Shown: positions 1 to 8,255 of the stretch, one piece after another
How the letters are laid out: each line of letters starts with the position of its first letter
Numbering within the stretch: the first letter of the stretch is position 1
Source of the DNA: UBA2588 sp964343075
GTDB lineage: Bacteria; Chloroflexota; Dehalococcoidia; Lucifugimonadales; UBA3495
Assembly: GCA_964343075.1 (NCBI GenBank)
Contig: CAYFGT010000008.1
Location: 1 to 64,000 of the forward strand
DNA: 64,000 nt
Reading direction: 5' to 3'
Position numbers and translations under genes: made by a program
Notes under the pieces: model-generated
What the model was told of the DNA's origin: nothing
Seen by the model: the letters and a program-made list of their open reading frames with translations, nothing else
Database searches by the model: none

Positions 1-2
1 AA

Positions 3-146
3 AGTTACATTATGTTTAAACTCTCCGTTCACAACGAAGAAGGCCTGAAAGAATTATCTTCAGGTAATAATCCAATAGCAAAACCTATTTGGGATGAATG
101 CATTGAAAGCATTCAATTGTGGGACCTAAGCTCAATTAATATTTAA
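3..146 (+). CDS. C-terminal end of an unknown protein (cut by window edge)
   Basis: An open frame enters from the left edge and stops at TAA 144-146, leaving 47 codons. The visible tail is hydrophilic and ends in WDLSSINI. I do not recognise a family and there is no motif to use. It is called coding because the frame is open to the edge and is followed by a clean intergenic region with a strong inverted repeat. An internal ATG at 12-14 means a very short standalone peptide cannot be excluded, but a truncated larger gene is more likely. Confidence 0.5.
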   Translation, partial: SYIMFKLSVHNEEGLKELSSGNNPIAKPIWDECIESIQLWDLSSINI

Positions 147-170
147 TTTTTTACTTAGATTGCAAAGGTT

Positions 171-210
171 TAGTGAATCAACAACATAAAATTCTGTTGT
201 TGATTCACTA
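171..210. terminator. Perfect 16-bp inverted repeat, terminator or operator
   Basis: The arms at 171-186 and 195-210 are exactly complementary around an 8-base loop. No T-run follows, so a standard intrinsic terminator is uncertain. It lies between the stop of the upstream gene and gcvT and could end the first transcript or bind a regulator of the glycine cleavage operon. Confidence 0.5.
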
Positions 211-222
211 GGTCTCCTCAAA

Positions 223-235
223 GTATCATTGATAC
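223..235. promoter_or_regulatory. Short palindrome upstream of gcvT
   Basis: GTATCATTGATAC is a 6+1+6 palindrome 22 bases before the gcvT start codon. Its position suits an operator, but no known regulator consensus was recognised and the function is a guess. Confidence 0.25.
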
Positions 236-257
236 ACATCTAATCAGGAGTCTATTG

Positions 258-1367
258 GTGAATTTACCCGCAAACAACCGAACTCAATTATATGATACCC
301 ACACTGCTTTAAAGGCAAGAATTCTGGAATTTGGCGGGTGGGATATGCCTATACAATACTCAGGAATTCTTGCCGAGACCGAAGCTGTACGAACCCGTAC
401 TGGGATTTTTGACGTCTCTCATATGGGCAGGGTATATATTTCTGGACTAGATGCTACTGCTTTAGTTAATGCACTTGTGTCAAGCCCCATATTAAACATG
501 GACATACTCCAAGCGCGTTATGGATTGATGTGCACTGGGAATGCCGGCATTATAGATGACCTTATACTCTACAAAATCTCAGAAGACAACTATTTGCTTA
601 TTCCAAATGCAGGAAATCGAGAGTTTGTGCTCCAATGGATTCATTCTACTAACGAACAACTGTTCAGCAATTCCGTAACAATCACAGATAAAACACTTGA
701 GACCACTATGCTGGCAATACAAGGCCCAATGTCAGAATCTTTGTTACAGCCATTGATCACATTGACTTCAGTTGATAATCTCTCAGACATCAGATTTTTT
801 AGAGCGTCCCACGGCAATATTATGGGATCAACCGTTTTCATCGGAAGGACTGGCTATACAGGGGAAGACGGATTTGAAATCATTACAGACAATGCGAATG
901 CAAAGCAAACTTGGGACACACTAGTCAACGCTGGAGCAGAGCCTTGCGGGTTAGGAGCAAGAGATGTTTTAAGACTTGAGGCAGCTCTTCCACTTTACGG
1001 CCATGAACTCAACATCAACACAAGCCCCATAGAAGCTGGTTTACAAAGATTTGTCAAAAAGAAAACCTCTTTCATTGGGTCTCAAATTGTTCATCAGCAA
1101 TTAGAACACGGAACTACTAAAACATTAATTGGAGTAACAGTCGCCGGTAAAAGTGCTCCTCGGCAGGGCTATCCTATCATGCAAAGAGGAACACAAATCG
1201 GAGAAATAACCTCAGGGAGTTTCTCTCCTAGTTTAGGAATTAGTATAGCATTGGGATACGTTTCCACTGTACAATATAAAGAAGGAGCAGAACTAGAACT
1301 AGATATTCGCGGACGAATCATTCCCGCTTCCCTGGCAAGTACTCCATTCTATAAACGAGGTAATTAG
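258..1367 (+). CDS. gcvT: Glycine cleavage system T protein (aminomethyltransferase)
   Basis: GcvT moves the aminomethyl arm from lipoyl-GcvH to tetrahydrofolate, giving 5,10-methylene-THF and ammonia. The 369 residues match the family's usual length. Typical motifs are present: FGGWDMP near the N-terminus, DVSHMGR, GRTGYTGEDGFEI, and GLGARDVLRLEA with the following YGHEL. The GTG at 258 is chosen because AGGAG ends 7 bases upstream; a TTG one codon earlier sits too close to it. It is the first gene of a four-gene operon (T-H-P1-P2), with gcvH starting one base after its stop. A paralogous fold (YgfZ) is at 10735-11679, but only this copy has the full T-protein pattern. Confidence 0.96.
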   Translation: MNLPANNRTQLYDTHTALKARILEFGGWDMPIQYSGILAETEAVRTRTGIFDVSHMGRVYISGLDATALVNALVSSPILNMDILQARYGLMCTGNAGIIDDLILYKISEDNYLLIPNAGNREFVLQWIHSTNEQLFSNSVTITDKTLETTMLAIQGPMSESLLQPLITLTSVDNLSDIRFFRASHGNIMGSTVFIGRTGYTGEDGFEIITDNANAKQTWDTLVNAGAEPCGLGARDVLRLEAALPLYGHELNINTSPIEAGLQRFVKKKTSFIGSQIVHQQLEHGTTKTLIGVTVAGKSAPRQGYPIMQRGTQIGEITSGSFSPSLGISIALGYVSTVQYKEGAELELDIRGRIIPASLASTPFYKRGN

Positions 1368-1368
1368 A

Positions 1369-1746
1369 GTGAATCCAACTGACAGATACTACACTAAAGA
1401 ACACGAATGGATAAAAATAGAAGAGCCCGGAATTGGAACTATCGGTATCACAGATCACGCCCAATGCGAACTTGGAGATGTTGTCTATATAGAACTACCC
1501 GAAGCAGGAACTGGCATAAATTCCATGGAAAAAATGGGGGAAATCGAATCAGTAAAAGCAGTCTCCGACTTGTTTTCGCCAGTCACAGCAGAAGTAATCG
1601 AACAAAACGAAGAAGTATTAACTTCCCCTGAGAAAGTAAACGAAGACCCTTTTGGCTCCGGATGGCTTATCAAAGTTAAACTGACAAATGAATCCGAACT
1701 AACTGAATTAATGGATTCTGACACTTACACTAACCTTACTTCATAA
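1369..1746 (+). CDS. gcvH: Glycine cleavage system H protein
   Basis: This 125-residue lipoyl carrier shuttles the aminomethyl group between GcvP, GcvT and the lipoamide dehydrogenase. The lipoylation site is Lys63 in GEIESVKAVSD, the expected context. The start is a GTG just after the gcvT stop, with an ACGAGG-type ribosome binding site inside the end of gcvT, so translation is probably coupled. The L protein (lpd) and lipoate attachment genes are not in the window. Confidence 0.96.
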   Translation: MNPTDRYYTKEHEWIKIEEPGIGTIGITDHAQCELGDVVYIELPEAGTGINSMEKMGEIESVKAVSDLFSPVTAEVIEQNEEVLTSPEKVNEDPFGSGWLIKVKLTNESELTELMDSDTYTNLTS

Positions 1747-1780
1747 AACACACACAGCAAGCACCAGGAGAAATACTAAG

Positions 1781-3103
1781 TTGGACAACACTGTTCCGTT
1801 TCAGTCTCATTACATACCAAACACGACAGACGAACAAACGTTTATGCTCAAGAAGCTAAACGCTCCAAACATTGATTCTTTATTTTCAGACATACCAGAC
1901 GAATTCAGGAATCCCGTATTGGATTTACCAAATCCATTGTCTGAACTCCAAATCATGCAAGAATTAAATGCCCTGGCCGCACAAAATCGAACTTTATCAA
2001 GTGGACCTTCTTTTCTAGGGGCAGGTTCCTACCACCATTTTATACCTGCGGCAATAAAGCCACTCATAACCCGTGGAGAATTTTTAACTGCTTATACTCC
2101 ATATCAACCTGAAGTGAGCCAAGGGACTCTTCAGGTTATATACGAATTCCAAACACTTATAAGTAATTTATATGGGATGGAAGTCGCAAACGCAGGAATG
2201 TACGATGGCGCCACTAGTTTGGCGGAAGGCGTCCTAATGGCTTGCCGAGTAACTAAACGCGACCATGCCAGTATAGCATCCACCGTATCTCCTTCTTACC
2301 TTGAAGTTATCCAAACTTACTGCCAAGCACAAGGAATTACCATTTCCATATTCAACCCCGAAGATCCAAATATTCAGGAAGACTCTGCCTGTGCTGTTGT
2401 TCAATATCCAAACTTTTATGGCGGGATTGAAAAAATTCAAAACATTAGTGATATAGCACACAATAACGGATCTTTACTTGTGATATCTGCTGACCCATTG
2501 GCGCTAGGCATGTTTAAATCCCCAGGAGATTATGGAGCTGACATCGCTACTGGCGAGGGGCAACCTTTAGGAATACCTTCCAGCTTTGGAGGCCCATATC
2601 TAGGACTATTTACATGCCAAAAAAAATATATCCGTCAAATGCCAAGCCGATTAGTAGGCAAAACAGTAGACAAAGAAGGAAAAGATGGATACGTTCTCAC
2701 CTTGCAAACTAGAGAGCAACATATCCGAAGAGAACGAGCTACAAGCAATATATGCACCAATGAAGCCCTTTACGCTCTCGCTTCAACCATCTATCTAGCC
2801 CTATTAGGGAAAACAGGAACACAAAAGATCGCCAACCTCTGTTACCAAAAAGCCCATTATGCGGCCTCTGAAATAAATAAATTACCCGGATTTAAAGTTA
2901 AAAATACTAACGAATTCTTCAAAGAATTCGTCGTATCCTGCCCAATCCCTCCAAGTACAATAAACCAAAAACTCATGCAAAACAATATTCTTGGGGGGCT
3001 CGATATAAGTAACACCCAAGAAAACAGCATGTTATTTTGTGTCACCGAAATGAACACAAAAGAAGAAATAGACACACTTATAAATTCATTAAAGGACCTA
3101 TAA
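1781..3103 (+). CDS. gcvPA: Glycine dehydrogenase (decarboxylating) subunit 1
   Basis: This is the N-terminal half of the PLP-dependent P protein, which decarboxylates glycine and loads the aminomethyl group on GcvH. The protein is 440 residues, normal for the split two-subunit form found in Gram-positives, Thermus relatives and Chloroflexi. Recognisable segments are FLGAGSYHHFIPAA near residues 80-95, the TPYQPEVSQGTLQ block and the C-terminal GGLDIS region. It begins at a TTG preceded by AGGAG 10 bases upstream. It lacks the PLP lysine, which is on the partner subunit. Its TAA overlaps the ATG of gcvPB by one base. Confidence 0.95.
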   Translation: MDNTVPFQSHYIPNTTDEQTFMLKKLNAPNIDSLFSDIPDEFRNPVLDLPNPLSELQIMQELNALAAQNRTLSSGPSFLGAGSYHHFIPAAIKPLITRGEFLTAYTPYQPEVSQGTLQVIYEFQTLISNLYGMEVANAGMYDGATSLAEGVLMACRVTKRDHASIASTVSPSYLEVIQTYCQAQGITISIFNPEDPNIQEDSACAVVQYPNFYGGIEKIQNISDIAHNNGSLLVISADPLALGMFKSPGDYGADIATGEGQPLGIPSSFGGPYLGLFTCQKKYIRQMPSRLVGKTVDKEGKDGYVLTLQTREQHIRRERATSNICTNEALYALASTIYLALLGKTGTQKIANLCYQKAHYAASEINKLPGFKVKNTNEFFKEFVVSCPIPPSTINQKLMQNNILGGLDISNTQENSMLFCVTEMNTKEEIDTLINSLKDL

Positions 3104-4560
3104 TGCAACAAGGCGGGAACAGAGATACATCCAAATTATTGATGGAACGAAGCATAAGAGGCAGAGTAGGCGCGATAATCCCTTTGTCAGACGTCCCGCT
3201 TCAGCCGGGCCCGGAAAAGAGTCTACTTCGAACCACACTCGAATTACCAGAAGTATCCGAGCCAGAAGTTGTACAATATTTTACTGGACTAAGCCATAAA
3301 AACTTCTCTATAGACACCCATTTTTATCCTCTTGGTAGCTGCACTATGAAATACAACCCTAAAGTCAATGATGAGGTTGCTTTTCTGCCCGGATTTTCGG
3401 ATATTCATCCATTACAAGATGAATCCGCTTCTCAAGGTGCTCTGCATCTGATGTTCGACCTTCAAGATTACCTGAAAGAAATTACCGGCATGGATTGTGT
3501 CGGCTTATCGACCCTCGCGGGAGCACATGGAGAATTTGCGGGAATGCTTATGATCCGCGCTTATCATCAAAACAACAGTGACACACAGCGAACAAAAGTA
3601 GCAATACCTGATAGTGCCCACGGAACAAACCCTGCATCTGCTGCTATGTCTGGCTTCGACGTAATATCTATTCCTTCAGACGACAATGGAAACATAGACA
3701 TAGATTTTCTTAAGTCTATTGCTGGGCCAGATTTAGCCGGAGTCATGATTACCTTGCCAAGCACGCTGGGTATCTTTGATACAAACATTGTGGAAGTTTG
3801 CGATATTGTTCATAAAGCTGGAGGGTTGGTTTATGGGGATGGAGCCAACATGAACGCGTTACTAGGCCGAGCAAAGCTAGGTCATCTCGGGTTCGATGTA
3901 ATACACTTAAATCTCCATAAAACGTTCAGCACACCTCATGGAGGTGGAGGTCCAGGAGCCGGGCCTGTATGTGCTAAATCTATATTAAATGACTTCCTTC
4001 CTGCGCCAATAATTGAAAATACAGGGCAATCATACAAATTAACTATTCCAGAAATGTCTATCGGAAAAATGAGTGGGTTCCATGGCAATTTCGCTGTATT
4101 AGTCCGAGCTTACACATACATCAAAACCCTGGGAGACTTAGGAATTAAGGCTATAAGCGGGAATGCTGTTCTTAATGCTAACTACATCATGGAATCTTTA
4201 AAAGACATTTATGACGTTCCATTTAATAGAACCTGCATGCACGAAGTTGTATTTTCAGCAACAGCGCAAAAAAACCAAAATGTTAACGGTTTAGCAATAG
4301 CTAAACGGTTACTTGATTATGGATTCCATGCCCCTACCATGTACTTCCCTTTAATTGTAGAAGAGGCATTAATGGTTGAACCTACCGAATCAGAAACACT
4401 GGAAACACTAGATGCTTTCATAAGTGCCATGAAAGCAATCAACAACGAAGTATCAACATCTCCCGATTTAGTTATTGATGCCCCTCACACTACCCCAGTA
4501 TCAAAACTAGATGAAGCCAAAGCAGCGAGAGAACCACAATTGCGGTGGGAAACAGCATAA
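3103..4560 (+). CDS. gcvPB: Glycine dehydrogenase (decarboxylating) subunit 2
   Basis: This is the PLP-binding half of the split P protein (485 residues). The Schiff-base lysine is Lys273 in HLNLHKTFSTPHGGGGPG. Other family blocks are DTHFYPLGSCTMKYNP near the N-terminus and PDSAHGTNPASA. The frame is open further upstream to 3037, but ATG 3103 is taken because it forms a TAATG overlap with the gcvPA stop and starts at the conserved N-terminus. It is the last gene of the gcv operon. It faces a convergent gene 9 bases away with no visible terminator. Confidence 0.95.
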   Translation: MQQGGNRDTSKLLMERSIRGRVGAIIPLSDVPLQPGPEKSLLRTTLELPEVSEPEVVQYFTGLSHKNFSIDTHFYPLGSCTMKYNPKVNDEVAFLPGFSDIHPLQDESASQGALHLMFDLQDYLKEITGMDCVGLSTLAGAHGEFAGMLMIRAYHQNNSDTQRTKVAIPDSAHGTNPASAAMSGFDVISIPSDDNGNIDIDFLKSIAGPDLAGVMITLPSTLGIFDTNIVEVCDIVHKAGGLVYGDGANMNALLGRAKLGHLGFDVIHLNLHKTFSTPHGGGGPGAGPVCAKSILNDFLPAPIIENTGQSYKLTIPEMSIGKMSGFHGNFAVLVRAYTYIKTLGDLGIKAISGNAVLNANYIMESLKDIYDVPFNRTCMHEVVFSATAQKNQNVNGLAIAKRLLDYGFHAPTMYFPLIVEEALMVEPTESETLETLDAFISAMKAINNEVSTSPDLVIDAPHTTPVSKLDEAKAAREPQLRWETA

Positions 4561-4569
4561 TCCATCGCC

Positions 4570-5493
4570 TTATTTGTCTAAAACTTCCTTTATTGCCTCT
4601 TCGGTAGATCTAACTTGTATCCCAGCTCGTTCTTCTTGTAACAACATAGCAACTCGTGAGTCTCTACCTTCCCACCCTCGATTCATTGCTTCCGTCAGTT
4701 CTGCTAAGGCAAGGTTAGCTAATTTCATAGGCACATCAAATTCACGCCCCACACCTACTGCAAGATCCACATCTTTCCTTGCCAACTTTAAAGCGAAATC
4801 TGGGGGATCAAATTTCCCTGGCAATAAATGTTCTGCCAGGCCTTCAAAAGTTCCTCTCCTACCTTGAGCTCCTTTCCGTACTGCCTCCCATAGGGCCAGT
4901 GGTTCAACGCCTGCTTTTACTCCCATTGTAAATGTTTCGGCTAAAGCACATTGAATAATATATCCTGAACAGTTATGAACTAATTTTGCCACTGAACCTG
5001 CCCCAACTGCCCCGACATAAAAAACCTGATCTCCTATAGCGTCTAACACATGCCTACTCTGGTCAAAAACATCTTTATCTCCCCCAACCCATACAGCAAG
5101 TCTTCCACTATGTGCTCCTCTTGGCCCCCCGCTTACTGGCGCATCTAAAAGATGCGCCCCCTTTTTAGTGAATTCTTCCGCTACTTCCCGCACCATGGTT
5201 GGAGAATTCGTGCTTAGGTCAAAATAAACCTTCCCTTCACTTAACCCTTGCAGCAATCCATCTTCTCCCAAACACACCGCTCTCATTTCAAGCGGCCCAG
5301 GAAGGGAAGTCAATACTACATCAGACTGTTCCGCTACACTTTTAGGAGAATCCGCCCAAACAGCTCCAGCTTCTAGATGTTCGGTCACTGAATTTCTATT
5401 TATGTCATGAACTGTAAGATGATGTCCTCCCTTGATTACATTCATCGCCATACCACTGCCCATGGTTCCCACTCCAACAAATCCGACATTCAT
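4570..5493 (-). CDS. 3-hydroxyisobutyrate dehydrogenase-like NAD(P) oxidoreductase
   Basis: A beta-hydroxyacid dehydrogenase of the HIBADH/tartronate semialdehyde reductase family (307 residues). The N-terminal Rossmann motif is VGFVGVGTMGSGMA. The substrate motif DAPVSGGPRGAHSG is in the middle and the catalytic lysine block GAGSVAKLVHN follows. The family oxidises or reduces short 3-hydroxyacids such as 3-hydroxyisobutyrate or glycerate; the exact substrate cannot be read. The start at 5493 is preferred over the ATG five codons upstream because GGAGG lies 8 bases before it. It stands alone between two + strand units. Confidence 0.88.
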   Translation of the reverse strand: MNVGFVGVGTMGSGMAMNVIKGGHHLTVHDINRNSVTEHLEAGAVWADSPKSVAEQSDVVLTSLPGPLEMRAVCLGEDGLLQGLSEGKVYFDLSTNSPTMVREVAEEFTKKGAHLLDAPVSGGPRGAHSGRLAVWVGGDKDVFDQSRHVLDAIGDQVFYVGAVGAGSVAKLVHNCSGYIIQCALAETFTMGVKAGVEPLALWEAVRKGAQGRRGTFEGLAEHLLPGKFDPPDFALKLARKDVDLAVGVGREFDVPMKLANLALAELTEAMNRGWEGRDSRVAMLLQEERAGIQVRSTEEAIKEVLDK

Positions 5494-5587
5494 ATCTGCT
5501 TCCTCCATACTTTATGATAAAATCCTCCTAATTATTCAACAATGCCTTTCACTATGCAACAATGCAACAAAGATCGAGGTTCTTACT

Positions 5588-6556
5588 ATGAATACTGAAA
5601 ACCTGTGGCACTACGACGTTATAGAAATTGGCCAATCTGGGCCACAGACCAAAGTCGATATCACCAATGAAAATATCTTCGAATATGCAGAAATTTGTCA
5701 AAATTATGACCCTAGATACACTCCTTCTGATACAAATCCTGTGCTCACTGCTATGCCTTCTATGGCGCTAAGCTATGCGCCACTGCTAAGATGGGAAATT
5801 GCAAAACAAAACGGATTTACAGCATATGAAGATTCCCAAACAATGCGTAAACAAACACCTTTTGCCAAATGCCAAATATACTGGTTTAAACCAGTAATTT
5901 CAGGAGACACTATTACCAGCACCAGAAAAGTTCATGATAAATACGAACGCCGCGGAAGCAAATTCGTTACCTTCGAGGTTTCTTCATATAACCAAAACAA
6001 TACACTCGTATCTACATATTATTACACTTGCATATTCGAATACTCTAAAGGGCAACGAACTCCTAGAGAAGACGCAAAGCAACCTCCTTTCGAAAATCCC
6101 TTCCCTTCTATCAGTACCGACACAGTCAAGCTAAACCTTAATGATATAAACGAAGGCTCAAGTCTTCTGCCTCTGTCTATATCCGAATCTGAAGAGATAA
6201 TTCTTCGCCATAATGATTTCAGACTCGCCGGAGGAAAACGTGATAGCAACATACACGTTGATGAAGACTTTGCGAAAAGCAACATTTTTGGTACTGCGGT
6301 AAATTCTGGTCCCGCAACTCTCTCATACAATACCCAAATGCTTGAGCGTAATTTCGACCTTCACGATATATATAACGGCAGCAATTTATTAATGCGTGCT
6401 ATAACGCCTGTTAATGCAGGAGATCGCATCACAATGACCGGATCAATCAGCACCATTGAAACAACTTCCGATAAAACTTCATACTCCGGAAGAATCTCTG
6501 GAGAAAACCAACTTGGCAATCTAGTATGCTTATCAGATTTTAATGTGGCATCATAA
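5588..6556 (+). CDS. Double hot-dog MaoC-like hydratase
   Basis: The 322-residue protein has two hot-dog halves. Residues about 10-145 resemble the FAS1-type N-terminal dehydratase domain. Residues about 170-322 resemble MaoC, with the motif SNIHVDEDFAKSNIFGTAVNSG. Such proteins hydrate enoyl-CoA or 2-methylfumaryl/mesaconyl-CoA-type thioesters. The usual HG that ends the MaoC motif reads SG here, so activity or substrate may differ. ATG 5588 is chosen because GAGG lies 8 bases upstream; the reading frame is open further upstream but overlaps the divergent gene. Confidence 0.75.
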   Translation: MNTENLWHYDVIEIGQSGPQTKVDITNENIFEYAEICQNYDPRYTPSDTNPVLTAMPSMALSYAPLLRWEIAKQNGFTAYEDSQTMRKQTPFAKCQIYWFKPVISGDTITSTRKVHDKYERRGSKFVTFEVSSYNQNNTLVSTYYYTCIFEYSKGQRTPREDAKQPPFENPFPSISTDTVKLNLNDINEGSSLLPLSISESEEIILRHNDFRLAGGKRDSNIHVDEDFAKSNIFGTAVNSGPATLSYNTQMLERNFDLHDIYNGSNLLMRAITPVNAGDRITMTGSISTIETTSDKTSYSGRISGENQLGNLVCLSDFNVAS

Positions 6557-6634
6557 AACCCTTACAACGGGCGTAAAAAGACCTGAAAGGTTCTGTCAAG
6601 CAATAAAACAAAGTTTTTTCACACAAAAATATCC

Positions 6635-6664
6635 TTGACTGCATTATTAGATCCTTCAATTAAA
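6635..6664 (+). promoter_or_regulatory. Possible dnaA promoter
   Basis: A good -35 TTGACT (6635-6640) is followed at 17-18 bases only by a weak AT-rich -10. The rest of the 141-base spacer before dnaA shows no DnaA boxes of the type found downstream. Confidence 0.25.
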
Positions 6665-6697
6665 CTCGAGATAAATCAAACTTGAGTAAATATCATT

Positions 6698-8047
6698 GTG
6701 TTAAATGTTGACCAACCTACCCTAAAAGATTGCAATAACGACGACCTTTGGCTCGCCGTACTTGGAGACCTTCAACTAAATTTACCTCAGCACGCGTTCA
6801 ATACATGGCTAAAAGGAACAACAGCTGAACTCCTTTCACACGACGAAATAAGAATTTCCGTTGCTTCCTCTTTTGCACTTGATTGGTTAGAAAGACGATG
6901 CTATCAAAGTATTGAAAAAACCTTGGAAAAAATTACAGGAAAGCGATATTCCATTTACTTTGCGATTCAGTCATCTTCCAATTCTAACCCTCTTAAAAGT
7001 AATACCCCCCAAAGCACTACTCACTCTAAAATATTATCGCCATTCAATTCTTCATATACTTTCAACACATTCATAGAGGGCACAAAAAATTCCCTTGCCT
7101 ACAATGCCTGCTTAGCAACAGCATCTAACCTCGCAAGCCCTTATAACCCTTTATTCATATATTCTGATGTCGGGCTTGGCAAAACGCACTTATTACACGC
7201 AATTGGAAACGAAGCCTCTTTAAACGGAACTAATATTAAATTCACGACAGGTGAAAAATTTACCAACGACTTTATTTTTTCTATTCGTGATCGTTCTACC
7301 GAAAAATTCAAAGAATCTTATCAATCATCACAAATATTACTCATAGATGACATCCAATTTATTAGCGGTAAAGAACAAACACAAGAAGGGTTTTTCCATA
7401 TTTTTAATGAGCTCCACCATACAGGCACCAAAATAATAATCACATCTGATCAAGCCCCTAACAAACTCAATAATTTTCAGCAACGACTTTCTTCACGTTT
7501 TGAATGGGGTTTAATTGCAGACATACAAAAACCAGACCTGGAAACTAGGATCGCTATAATACAGCAGAAATTATCCATGCTAGACCTAAAACTAGACACA
7601 ACCATTATCGACCTGATCGCAAAGCACGCAAATAAAAATATTCGACAAATAGAAGGAATCATCAACAAATTATCAGCACACTCTACTTTAATGAGCATCC
7701 CTTTAACTCCTCAAAACTCCCTTAACATCTTAGAAACCTCCCTAAAACAGCTGAGAAGTGCTAGTATAACCAGCGATCAAATCCTTTCTGCAGTGGCACA
7801 ATATTTTAAAATCGACACCCTTGCAATCTTAAGCCATCAGAGAAATGCACCTGTTGCTGAAGCACGGCAAATAGTTATGTACTTACTTAAAAAAGAACTC
7901 TCTTTAACCACAGCTGAGATCAGTCGCTTTTTGGGCGGGCGTAACCATTCAACAACTATCCACGGCATCAACAAAATCCAAGCAGCAATTGAACTTAAAT
8001 CCAAAACCCAGAAAGATATTATTAATATTCAAAACACCCTGTACTAA
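6698..8047 (+). CDS. dnaA: Chromosomal replication initiator DnaA
   Basis: DnaA binds origin boxes, opens DNA and loads the helicase. The 449 residues show domain I (about 14-90), a short variable linker, the AAA+ domain with Walker A at 156-163 (SDVGLGKT) and Walker B ILLIDDIQ around 213-220, and the DNA-binding domain IV with GRNHSTTIH at 414-422. The P-loop begins with Ser where most DnaA proteins have Gly. The start is a GTG. The usual dnaN neighbour is missing; obg follows after a 208-base spacer that carries the proposed origin. Confidence 0.97.
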   Translation: MLNVDQPTLKDCNNDDLWLAVLGDLQLNLPQHAFNTWLKGTTAELLSHDEIRISVASSFALDWLERRCYQSIEKTLEKITGKRYSIYFAIQSSSNSNPLKSNTPQSTTHSKILSPFNSSYTFNTFIEGTKNSLAYNACLATASNLASPYNPLFIYSDVGLGKTHLLHAIGNEASLNGTNIKFTTGEKFTNDFIFSIRDRSTEKFKESYQSSQILLIDDIQFISGKEQTQEGFFHIFNELHHTGTKIIITSDQAPNKLNNFQQRLSSRFEWGLIADIQKPDLETRIAIIQQKLSMLDLKLDTTIIDLIAKHANKNIRQIEGIINKLSAHSTLMSIPLTPQNSLNILETSLKQLRSASITSDQILSAVAQYFKIDTLAILSHQRNAPVAEARQIVMYLLKKELSLTTAEISRFLGGRNHSTTIHGINKIQAAIELKSKTQKDIINIQNTLY

Positions 8048-8062
8048 CCTCTTATATCGTGC

Positions 8063-8092
8063 CGTTGATAACTCAAGCTCGACCGTTGATAA
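8063..8092 (-). promoter_or_regulatory. Two direct DnaA-box-like sites
   Basis: CCGTTGATAAC occurs at 8062-8072 and again at 8083-8093, 21 bases apart (two helical turns). On the minus strand the 9-mer reads TTATCAACG, one to two changes from the classical TTATCCACA box. Confidence 0.6.
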
Positions 8093-8150
8093 CCTGACAT
8101 ACTCTTCCATATAATATTCTCGTTTTACATGACCCAAATTTTTACAAAAC

Positions 8151-8159
8151 TTATCAACA
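8151..8159 (+). promoter_or_regulatory. DnaA-box-like site TTATCAACA
   Basis: This differs at a single base from TTATCCACA. It lies in the most AT-rich part of the spacer and is oriented opposite to the two sites at 8063-8092. Confidence 0.6.
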
Positions 8160-8213
8160 ATATTATTAAAAAAAGAAAACCCGTTATATACTAATATCAA
8201 TACTCATTCCTAG

Positions 8214-8222
8214 TTATCAACG
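8214..8222 (+). promoter_or_regulatory. DnaA-box-like site TTATCAACG
   Basis: This is the fourth box, identical in its nine bases to the two inverted ones at the dnaA end. It is followed 8 bases later by a trinucleotide tract. Confidence 0.55.
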
Positions 8223-8230
8223 ATACCAAC

Positions 8231-8246
8231 ATTATTATTATTATTA
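8231..8246. repeat. ATT trinucleotide tract
   Basis: Five ATT units plus A lie just before the obg start. The minus strand reads as repeated TAA, which resembles the DnaA-trio element of some bacterial origins; that reading is inference. It may simply be part of the unwinding region. Confidence 0.45.
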
Positions 8247-8255
8247 GAGATAAAC

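Larger units (their letters stand above)
8048..8255. other. Proposed replication origin (oriC)
   Basis: This is the spacer between dnaA and obg. It holds four copies of TTATCAAC(G/A), two on each strand, and very AT-rich stretches such as 8131-8177 and the ATT tract at 8231-8246. The + strand composition changes across it. Sampled 60-base lines to the left give G9/C14 (241-300), G6/C21 (5041-5100, in a minus-strand gene) and G5/C13 (7981-8040). To the right they give G9/C5 (9001-9060) and G16/C9 (30001-30060, in a minus-strand gene). A skew change that ignores gene orientation next to dnaA is what an origin predicts. No experimental support is available here. Confidence 0.75.

Noticed and set aside
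147..257. A glycine riboswitch before gcvT.
   Set aside because: The spacer is too short for the tandem aptamer and its conserved elements were not found.
3037..3103. A longer N-terminus for gcvPB.
   Set aside because: It overlaps gcvPA coding sequence; the TAATG start fits the family better.
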